Source of the DNA: an uncultured Gemmataceae bacterium
GTDB taxonomy: Bacteria > Planctomycetota > Planctomycetia > Gemmatales > Gemmataceae
DNA: 64,000 nucleotides
NCBI GenBank assembly: GCA_937923405.1
Contig: CALDUY010000023.1
Span: 1 to 64,000, forward strand
Direction of reading: 5' to 3'
A program made the position numbers and the translations under genes. Below, piece by piece: positions 53,486-61,271 of the stretch. Below the pieces are notes generated by a model. The model made no database searches, was not told where the DNA came from, and was given only the letters and a program-made list of their open reading frames with translations. Positions within the stretch are counted from its first letter, which is position 1; every line of letters starts with the position of its first letter.

Positions 53486-54589
53486 ATGAGCGAGATACCC
53501 GCTCCTTCGGCTCGATGGACCCTTCGCGACCTACCGTTCTCAGCACGATTGACCATCGCGGCCTTCTTGATCTCGGCTGGACTAGGTTACTTTTCTGCGC
53601 TGGTGAACCTGCATTTTCAGTCCGCCTCGCCGGGGGAACTGTTGCCCACCGAAGAGGACGTGATTCGTGGCTATCACGGCGTGTCGCAAACCAGCCAGTT
53701 CGTCCGTCTGTGCGAGGCCAGCCCGCATTTGCCGTTTAACGGGCAGGGGAGCATGCGTGCAGCCTTCGGCAGCAAAGCGGGCGGTTGGGACGCGGCACGC
53801 AAACGTAAAGCCAAGGAGATGAAGCTCGACCTGAACAACCCGGAAGATTTCAAGAAGGTCAACGAGGCCGTGCAACAAGATCTCGAAGGCGAGCGTCTCG
53901 TCACGATTTGGTGGGCGCGCATGCAGGACGCCGAGGTGCAGAAACAGAATTACGAAGAGGACCGCTTCCCCCTCGTGGGTGAGCTGGCCAAACTGACCAT
54001 CACCCCGCGCTTCGTTGAGGAGGAAGAAGGACAGCGTTTCGCCCTCATCAAATCGATCATCTCCAGCCGCTGCGCACGCTGCCATCGCGAAAGTGCTGGC
54101 GACGCTGGTTCGCAGTATCCGCTAGATAAGTACGAGGAGATCGCCCTGTACCTCAAACCTGAGGGACCAACCGGCAAGTCGCTGGCCAAGCTAGCCTTGA
54201 CGACCCACGTTCACTTACTGGGATTTTCCATGCTCTATGGCCTGACTGGATTGGTCTTTGCTTTGACGAACTGGCCGGGACTGCTGCGGTTGCTACTCGC
54301 TCCGTTGCCACTTGTGGCTCAGGTGGCGGATATTTCTTTCTGGTGGCTGGCCCGTCTCGACGGAGCACAAGGCGAGATGTTCGCGCGATTCATTCCCATC
54401 AGTGGCGGGATCGTGGCTCTGGGACTAGGGCTGCAAATTCTGCTAACCCTCTGGTCGTTGTTTGGATACCTGGGTCGGCTGGTGCTGCTGCTATTGGTAT
54501 TGGCGGCGGGCTTTGGCGCTTTCCAACTCAAGGGACCGGTCCTGGACTATCTGGAAAAGGAACGCGCCGGTATGGTCTCCTCGCACTGA
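53486..54589 (+). CDS. Membrane protein with one cytochrome c-type haem motif
   Basis: 367 residues. One N-terminal membrane helix (about 22-46), a soluble middle region of about 200 residues with CARCHRES (a CXXCH haem site near residue 197), and four C-terminal helices from about 235. The layout resembles membrane subunits that put a c-type haem outside. I do not recognise the family. It may take part in electron transfer with an unknown partner; it is not near the oxidase operon. Confidence 0.7.
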   Translation: MSEIPAPSARWTLRDLPFSARLTIAAFLISAGLGYFSALVNLHFQSASPGELLPTEEDVIRGYHGVSQTSQFVRLCEASPHLPFNGQGSMRAAFGSKAGGWDAARKRKAKEMKLDLNNPEDFKKVNEAVQQDLEGERLVTIWWARMQDAEVQKQNYEEDRFPLVGELAKLTITPRFVEEEEGQRFALIKSIISSRCARCHRESAGDAGSQYPLDKYEEIALYLKPEGPTGKSLAKLALTTHVHLLGFSMLYGLTGLVFALTNWPGLLRLLLAPLPLVAQVADISFWWLARLDGAQGEMFARFIPISGGIVALGLGLQILLTLWSLFGYLGRLVLLLLVLAAGFGAFQLKGPVLDYLEKERAGMVSSH

Positions 54590-54736
54590 GTTACTTCCGC
54601 GAAATTCGTCTGCCGCTAGGACGGTTGCCCGCTGCTCCGATCGGCAGTATTCGCACGCGGTGATACACCTGCGGGGAGACTGGACTACAATAATAAAGGA
54701 GTCAATCATCTGAAGGAATCTGCGAGGAGTCCCACC

Positions 54737-57184
54737 TTGACCACTCCCAGCGAACCGCTCGACAGCAAAGAACCTAGCCCCCTGACGCCGCCCGAGGCTC
54801 CGGTTTTACCGTCGCCCGTGTCGACCTCGACCGAGGCTCCGGCGCTAGCGACCTCGCTGCCTTTGCTGCCGTTGCGGAACACGCTGCTGTTTCCCTATTT
54901 GTTCGTTCCGCTGTCGGTGGGCCGGCCCCATTCTATTGCCGCCATCGAGGCGGCGTTGGCGACTGAGGAAAAAACCTTCCTGGTTTCGTCACAGAAAAAC
55001 CTCAACATCGACGAACCGGAGTTCGCCGACCTCTACAACGTCGGAACGCGCGCGGTCATCAAGAAAATGGCCCGCAGTGAAAATGTGATCGAGCTGATCG
55101 TCCAAGGGGTCGAGCGCGTTCGTCTGCTGGAAGTGGAACAGACCGAGCCGTTCCTGCGTGTTCGCTATGAGCCATACCCCCTCCCGACGGATAGCGGAAC
55201 CGAAGTCGAGGCGCTTCAACGTGAGGTGGTATCCTTAGCGCTGAAAGTGCTAGAACTGGCCGAGGTGCAAACTCCCGTCACCGCGCAACAACTACTCGCT
55301 CAAGCTCAAGATCCGCTCCGCTTCGCCTTCCTACTGGGTTCGATGCTCAGCTTGGAGGTGGCTAAGGAACAGGCTCTGCTGGAGGCCACGACTCGGCACG
55401 AGGCATTGCGGTTGTTGCACGAGTATCTCACCCATGAAGTGCGTGTGCTAGAGGTACGTCGGCAGATCTCTAGCAAAGTCGAGTCGGAGATGAGCAAGCA
55501 GCAGCGCGACTACATGCTGCGGCAACAGATGCAGGCGATCCAACAAGAACTGGGGGAAAAGACGCCGGAGAAGGCCGAAGTCGAAGAGTTACGGCGTCGC
55601 CTGGAAGAAGCAGACCTGCCGGACTATGCCCGCAAAGAGGCGGAACGCGAGCTGAATCGACTGGAACGGTTGCCGCCTGCTGCTCCGGATCATCAGGTGA
55701 TCCGCTCCTACCTGGAACTGGTGCTGGAGTTACCCTGGAACAAATCGACGACGGATGTCATCGATCTGAAACGTACAAAAGAGATCCTGGATGAGGATCA
55801 TTTTGGTCTCGAAGAGGTTAAGGAACGCATCCTTGAAGATTTAGCTGTGCTGAAACTCAATCCCCAGGCGAAGGCACCGATCCTTTGTCTGGTCGGCCCG
55901 CCGGGCGTCGGCAAGACCTCGCTGGGCCAATCGATTGCCCGTTCGCTGGGGCGAAAGTTCGAGCGATTCAGCCTGGGCGGTCTGCACGACGAAGCCGAAC
56001 TGCGGGGCCATCGCCGCACCTACATCGGTGCTATGCCAGGCCGACTGCTTCAAGCACTACGACGAGCCGGCGTGAACAACCCCGTTCTGATGCTCGATGA
56101 GCTGGATAAACTCGGGCGAGACCATCGGGGCGATCCGTCCAGTGCCCTGCTGGAGGTGCTCGACCCGGCTCAGAACGGCACCTTCCGCGACAATTACCTC
56201 GATCTCCCGTTCGACCTGTCGAAGGTCTTCTTCATCATGACGGCCAACAGCCTCGACCCCATCCCCAGGCCGCTGTTGGATCGCATGGAGATTATTCGAC
56301 TTTCCGGATACAGTGAGGAGGAAAAACTACAAATTGCCACGCGCTACCTGATTCCGCGTCAGCTTAGCCAGGCGGGACTGACGGCGGAGCAGCTGACGTT
56401 CACGCCGTCGGCGGTGCAACACATCATCAGCCGCTACACGCGCGAGGCGGGCGTTCGTGAACTAGAACGATCGATTGGTCGGGTGGCCCGCAAGATCGCT
56501 CGCCGCGTCGCCGAGGGACAGACCGAACCGGTTACCATCACCGTAGACCAACTGATCGAGCTGTTGGGCCGCGAGCGAGTGCGCCCCGAGCAATCGCGGC
56601 ACTCCCTGCCTGCTGGCGTAGCGACCGGCTTGGCTTGGACGGAAGCGGGCGGCGATGTGCTTTATGTCGAGGCCGCCTTGTTGCCTCGCGCGCGTGGGCT
56701 ACTGCTAACGGGGCAACTGGGCAAGGTGATGAAAGAGTCGGCCCGAGCGGCGCGGTCGTTTGTCTGGACTCACGCCGAGGCTTTGGGCATCAACCATAGT
56801 CGGCTGCGGCACTCCGGCGTACACATCCACGTTCCCGCCGGCGCGGTGCCCAAGGACGGTCCCTCGGCAGGCGTGGCTCTAGTGACGGCGTTGACCTCGA
56901 TGTATACCGAAGTGCCCGTCGCCGCTGATGTGGCCATGACCGGAGAGATCACGTTGTCTGGGTTAGTACTGCCGGTTGGCGGTATCAAGGAAAAGGTGCT
57001 GGCCGCGCGTCGAGCCGGCATCCTCAAGGTGGTTTTGCCCAAGGACAATGAGGCCGACTTGCGCGATCTGCCCCAGCAAGTGCGCGAGGAAATGTCAATC
57101 ACCTTGGCCCAGCGCATCGAGGACGCGCTGGCCGTAACTTTGCCTGAAGTAGCCTCCCGCCTGCAAAATGTTCATCAGCGCTGA
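54737..57184 (+). CDS. lon: ATP-dependent protease Lon
   Basis: 815 residues from a TTG start with GAGGAG upstream. A Pro-rich N-terminal extension of about 40 residues, then the Lon N-domain (SLPLLPLRNTLLFPYL), AAA+ module with Walker A GPPGVGKTS and Walker B VLMLDELDK, and the protease domain with Ser710 (KDGPSAG) and Lys753 (GGIKEK) as the Ser-Lys dyad. It degrades misfolded and regulatory proteins in the cytoplasm. The extension is longer than in E. coli. Confidence 0.97.
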   Translation: MTTPSEPLDSKEPSPLTPPEAPVLPSPVSTSTEAPALATSLPLLPLRNTLLFPYLFVPLSVGRPHSIAAIEAALATEEKTFLVSSQKNLNIDEPEFADLYNVGTRAVIKKMARSENVIELIVQGVERVRLLEVEQTEPFLRVRYEPYPLPTDSGTEVEALQREVVSLALKVLELAEVQTPVTAQQLLAQAQDPLRFAFLLGSMLSLEVAKEQALLEATTRHEALRLLHEYLTHEVRVLEVRRQISSKVESEMSKQQRDYMLRQQMQAIQQELGEKTPEKAEVEELRRRLEEADLPDYARKEAERELNRLERLPPAAPDHQVIRSYLELVLELPWNKSTTDVIDLKRTKEILDEDHFGLEEVKERILEDLAVLKLNPQAKAPILCLVGPPGVGKTSLGQSIARSLGRKFERFSLGGLHDEAELRGHRRTYIGAMPGRLLQALRRAGVNNPVLMLDELDKLGRDHRGDPSSALLEVLDPAQNGTFRDNYLDLPFDLSKVFFIMTANSLDPIPRPLLDRMEIIRLSGYSEEEKLQIATRYLIPRQLSQAGLTAEQLTFTPSAVQHIISRYTREAGVRELERSIGRVARKIARRVAEGQTEPVTITVDQLIELLGRERVRPEQSRHSLPAGVATGLAWTEAGGDVLYVEAALLPRARGLLLTGQLGKVMKESARAARSFVWTHAEALGINHSRLRHSGVHIHVPAGAVPKDGPSAGVALVTALTSMYTEVPVAADVAMTGEITLSGLVLPVGGIKEKVLAARRAGILKVVLPKDNEADLRDLPQQVREEMSITLAQRIEDALAVTLPEVASRLQNVHQR

Positions 57185-57188
57185 GTTC

Positions 57189-57240
57189 GAGTGGCCCAGT
57201 CGCCGTTGCCCCCTTCCACCTTGGCGACTGTTGGCCACTC
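57189..57240. terminator. Long hairpin between convergent lon and hydrolase genes
   Basis: GAGTGGCC-CAGTCGCC (57189-57204) pairs with GGCGACTGTTGGCCACTC (57223-57240) with a 2-base bulge, about 16 pairs in total. No strong T-run follows, but the place between convergent genes fits a shared terminator. Confidence 0.6.
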
Positions 57241-57254
57241 TCTCCGCTCTGCTC

Positions 57255-59690
57255 TCACTTACCGAACCGATCCAGCACATTGCGGGTAATCTGGATCACG
57301 ATCGCATCGCCGCCGCGTAACCCATGCGACCAGTCGGTCGAGCCAACCGTAACCACGGTGCCATTGTTCTGGTAGACGCCCAGAACCGCATGACCGTTGC
57401 GCCCCTTTTCCCAGCGCTCGTACCATTCACAGTCATCCGGATGCCAGCGAGCCGGAGCCGTGGCCAACACCGTGAATGATTTCGGCGTGCCGTCACGATG
57501 CGTCGGGTAGGGCAGTCCATCCTTCCAGGTCAGTTCACAGCCGTCGCACTCGTAACCTACGATCGTGTTCTTGCCGCCGAATTCCTCACCCCGCTTCAGA
57601 TTCGTTCCGCTAAAGAGCCAGTGGTCAGGCCGATGCACCGTGTAGGCTCCGGACCCTTCCATCAGCTGTCCATGACTGCGGTGATAGCCGCCCCAGAGAA
57701 AACCGACTCCCGTCAACGTGTTCTCGGGCCGTCCGACGAGATGATGGCTCCACAAGGTGCTGAGTAATTTCAGATCCCCTTTTTCTCGATAGAGCGGATC
57801 AGCACGATAAGCCTGTTTGTAGCAGACCAAGGCTCGCCCTTTGTCCTCGGAACGCACCTGCCAGCAACATGTGTTGCCGCTGAAGAAGGCGACGTTGCCA
57901 CCGTCGGCGATGAATCGTTCCAAATGATCGCGCATCGGCGACGACCAGTATTCATCGTGGCCAACCGACAGCACGAGCTTGTAGTGCTTGAGTAGTTCCG
58001 GACGAAATTCCAGATCGCTATTGACGCAGTAATCCAGCCGATAGCCAGCCTGCTCGGCCCACTGAATAAACGGCAACTCCCAGTTACTGAACTGAGACGC
58101 CAACGGACGATCGAACGACACTCGCCGCCCCTGGACACGGTTCCTACCGTTGTAGGCATACAGACTGTAGCCGCCCCAGTTGGTGTAGGCGTTGTAGGTG
58201 TTGGTCGCAAGTTGCAGAAGAATTTTGGTGTCTCGACCTGGGTGAGAGGGTCGCACCACAAAGAAACACTCACCAGTCACGTTGCTACCGTCTGTCTGTC
58301 GAGCGGACAGACGGACGACATAGTAGCCCGAATTCCAACTTTTTTCGATCGGAATTGTTGCTGAAACTGGCCAGTTGCAGCCATGCGACGAGGCGTTGTC
58401 GGGAATCGGCGGCAGCTGGCCCTTGGCCTTACCCGTGGCTCGGACTACCGGCTTGGGGCCAAGACGCACGACTTCGTAGCTAAACTCGGGAGCCGCCGAC
58501 GAGACGTGCAACCGCAGCGATTCCCCGGGCTGATAACTCAGCTGATCGGTGTAGCCTTCCAGGGCAGCCCGGGGCGGCGGCGGACTGGGCAAACAGTAGC
58601 GCAAGCTCGCCTCCATCGCTTGGGCCTGTCGGAGAAAGCCCAGATCGGTCGGATGCGAACTATCCACCGTCGCCTCGCCATCCTCGCCGAGCAGATTCGC
58701 CCCTTCCAGATAGTGCAAACTCTGCCCCCCCTCCCAGAACATCTGCTCCCAGGCTTGGCGATAGATGCCGTTCTTCGTGGCATGGCCCCGACGTTGTCCG
58801 GGCAGTACCGCCGAGCTAGCCAGGCTACGTTCCTCGACGAGTAGAATCGGCGCGTCGGGGCGATGCCGCCGAACAATACGCACAAACGGTTCGGTGCGTT
58901 GTTTCACCTCGTCAGCGGACATATTGGGGAGACAATCCAGGACATAAACGGCGGCATCGATTTCGGCGAGCAGTTCGGCCAATTCGGGTTCCATTTTGCC
59001 ATTGCCAGAAAACCCGAGGTTGAGGATCGGCCAGTCGAACTTGCGTCCGAGAATCGCGCTATGGGTCATTCCTGGACGTGAGGCACAGCCGCCCTGAACG
59101 ATCGAGGTGCCGTAAAAGACGATTGGCTTCTTATGGGCCGGTCGCGCGGGGGGCGGAGCCAGCTTGCTTCCCGAGGGAATGCCAATCTCCAGCGAAGAGA
59201 CCCCGTTGTACAGCGGTAAATAGAGGAGGAACTCGCGTAGCGATCCACTGGACAGCTCAGCCACTAGGCGCTGCGTCGTGGTCTGTCCCTTGGGCCGACC
59301 GACGCCGAGCCAATGCCACCCTCCCGACGGCTGGCGAACGTACAAATCCAGCCCACTGACGCTGGTCGCCGGCATGTGGTTCATCGCTAGCCGTTTGTTG
59401 GTCACCGTCCAACGTGCTGAGATGGTCGTAGCATCGCTAAGAAAGCGAACAGCCAGCCCCGCACTGTGTCGAGATAGGTTCCACACTGCCGGTCGAACTG
59501 TCTTCTCCGCCTTAGCGGGTAGACGATCATACGGGGCCGCTAGCTGGTTCCAGCCTTGCCCCTCAATCGGTAGCAATCGAGCATCAAACCACAAGACGCC
59601 GTCTTCGGCTTTGGCCTTAGTCGGGGGAAGTTCCTGAGCAACCCCAACCCCACAGACCCCGACCAGCAAAAGAGAAAAGGTGACTCGCAT
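57255..59690 (-). CDS. Secreted SGNH hydrolase fused to dimethylformamidase-like domain
   Basis: 811 residues with a signal peptide. An N-terminal beta domain and an SGNH/GDSL-type esterase (about 30-370) carry FYGTSIVQGG (Ser block), LGFSGNGKM (Asn block) and DSSHPTD (Asp-His). From about 400 the sequence turns into the domain named after the N,N-dimethylformamidase large subunit (TYNAYTNWGGYSLYAYN, LSVGHDEYWS, NVAFFSGNTCCWQ). Both parts look intact. Likely an exported hydrolase on polysaccharide or glycoprotein; the second domain's substrate is not defined. Confidence 0.8.
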   Translation of the reverse strand: MRVTFSLLLVGVCGVGVAQELPPTKAKAEDGVLWFDARLLPIEGQGWNQLAAPYDRLPAKAEKTVRPAVWNLSRHSAGLAVRFLSDATTISARWTVTNKRLAMNHMPATSVSGLDLYVRQPSGGWHWLGVGRPKGQTTTQRLVAELSSGSLREFLLYLPLYNGVSSLEIGIPSGSKLAPPPARPAHKKPIVFYGTSIVQGGCASRPGMTHSAILGRKFDWPILNLGFSGNGKMEPELAELLAEIDAAVYVLDCLPNMSADEVKQRTEPFVRIVRRHRPDAPILLVEERSLASSAVLPGQRRGHATKNGIYRQAWEQMFWEGGQSLHYLEGANLLGEDGEATVDSSHPTDLGFLRQAQAMEASLRYCLPSPPPPRAALEGYTDQLSYQPGESLRLHVSSAAPEFSYEVVRLGPKPVVRATGKAKGQLPPIPDNASSHGCNWPVSATIPIEKSWNSGYYVVRLSARQTDGSNVTGECFFVVRPSHPGRDTKILLQLATNTYNAYTNWGGYSLYAYNGRNRVQGRRVSFDRPLASQFSNWELPFIQWAEQAGYRLDYCVNSDLEFRPELLKHYKLVLSVGHDEYWSSPMRDHLERFIADGGNVAFFSGNTCCWQVRSEDKGRALVCYKQAYRADPLYREKGDLKLLSTLWSHHLVGRPENTLTGVGFLWGGYHRSHGQLMEGSGAYTVHRPDHWLFSGTNLKRGEEFGGKNTIVGYECDGCELTWKDGLPYPTHRDGTPKSFTVLATAPARWHPDDCEWYERWEKGRNGHAVLGVYQNNGTVVTVGSTDWSHGLRGGDAIVIQITRNVLDRFGK

Positions 59691-59822
59691 GATGAGAGAA
59701 ACTCGCTAGAATACGTGAAAGGCTTGCCTTGAGGTTTGTTTTACCCACCGCACCCTCTGCTCGCCAGTACGATAAGACTGTATCCTCAACTGGAAATCAC
59801 TCACTCATCAGGACTCTCCACC

Positions 59823-61271
59823 ATGATGTCAACGTTGCTGTTTGCTGCACTCTGTGCCGGAGCAGATACCCCAGACTATCCTTCGCCGCCGCGCGAGTTT
59901 CGCGCGGTCTGGGTAGCCACCGTAGCCAACATCGACTGGCCCTCGAAGAAAGGCCTCTCGGCTAAGCAGCAGCAGCAAGAACTATTGACCATCCTCGATC
60001 AGTGCAAACAGTACGGCCTGAATGCGGTTATTCTTCAAGTGCGGCCGATGTGCGATGCCTTGTATGAGTCGAAACTCGAACCGTGGTCGGAGTACCTGAC
60101 CGGCCAGTTAGGCAAATCGCCCGGCTACGATCCGTTGGCCTTTGCCATCAAGGAGGCTCACGCACGCGGCCTGGAACTGCACACCTGGTTCAACCCCTAT
60201 CGCGCCCATCATCCCTCCGCTACGTCGCCTATTCCCGACCATCATATTGTCAAGAAGCGGCCCGATCTCGCGCCGCGCTACGGCAAGCATCATTGGTTGG
60301 TGCCCACCTCGCCGGAGGTGCAGGAGCATTCCTTATCTGTCTTTCTCGATGTGGTGCGGCGCTACGACATCGACGGCATCCACATGGACGACTATTTCTA
60401 TCCCTATAAGGAGAAAAGCGCGGATGGCAAACTCATCCCTTTCCCTGATGAGGACTCTTGGCAAGCCTATCAGAAATCTGGCGGGAAACTCTCTCGTGAT
60501 GACTGGCGGCGAGACGCGGTGAATCAGTTCGTCGAACGGCTATATCGCGAAACCAAGAAACTCAAGCCCCACGCCAAAGTCGGCATCTCGCCGTTCGGCA
60601 TTTGGCGTCCTGGCTATCCACCGGGTATTCAGGGATTCGATCAGTTTGCCGAACTCTATGCCGACGCCCGCTTATGGCTGAACCGAGGATGGATTGATTA
60701 CTGGACGCCGCAACTGTACTGGTCGAGCAAGCAAGAACGGCAGAGCTATCCCAAACTGCTGGCCTGGTGGGCTAGTGAGAACACGCAGAAGCGGCACCTT
60801 TGGCCAGGCATCGCCACCTATCGCGTCGGCAGTGATCCGACGATCTGGCCGGCCAACGAGCTGGCCCAGCAGATTCGCACCACCCGAACGCAGCCTGGAG
60901 CCAGCGGCAATGTCCACTTCAGCATGAAATCATTGCAACGCAACACCGACGGGGTGACCGACCTTGTCACCAAGCTCTACGCTGAACCGGCCCTGGTTCC
61001 GGCCTCGCCGTGGTTGGGCAAAACCCCGCCAGACAAGCCGACCGTGCGCCGCCTGGACTCCAACAAAGGCTTGTGGCTAGAGATTCAACCCGCCAACAAG
61101 GAAGTACACCTGCAGGTCGTGCGACAACAGGTCGGGGAAAAGTGGCACATCGACATCGTGCCAGTGGATCAAGCAAAATCCTGGTACAGTGACAAGACGC
61201 CCTCCCGCGTCGTCGTGACCTCGATCGATCGCGTGGGCTTGGAGAGCGAAGCTGTCGAGTTGAAGCCATGA
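59823..61271 (+). CDS. Glycosyl hydrolase-like 10 (GHL10) protein
   Basis: 482 residues from the ATG at 59823, giving a short hydrophobic leader; an in-frame ATG at 59736 is less likely. It matches the GHL10/DUF187 TIM-barrel family: REFRAVWVATVANIDWPS, EPWSEYLTGQLGKSPGYDPL, GLELHTWFNPYRAHH, DGIHMDDYFYPY and ISPFGIWRPGYPPG. Family members are exported glycosidase-like enzymes. The ATGA overlap with the next gene indicates coexpression with the PSD1 protein. Confidence 0.88.
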   Translation: MMSTLLFAALCAGADTPDYPSPPREFRAVWVATVANIDWPSKKGLSAKQQQQELLTILDQCKQYGLNAVILQVRPMCDALYESKLEPWSEYLTGQLGKSPGYDPLAFAIKEAHARGLELHTWFNPYRAHHPSATSPIPDHHIVKKRPDLAPRYGKHHWLVPTSPEVQEHSLSVFLDVVRRYDIDGIHMDDYFYPYKEKSADGKLIPFPDEDSWQAYQKSGGKLSRDDWRRDAVNQFVERLYRETKKLKPHAKVGISPFGIWRPGYPPGIQGFDQFAELYADARLWLNRGWIDYWTPQLYWSSKQERQSYPKLLAWWASENTQKRHLWPGIATYRVGSDPTIWPANELAQQIRTTRTQPGASGNVHFSMKSLQRNTDGVTDLVTKLYAEPALVPASPWLGKTPPDKPTVRRLDSNKGLWLEIQPANKEVHLQVVRQQVGEKWHIDIVPVDQAKSWYSDKTPSRVVVTSIDRVGLESEAVELKP

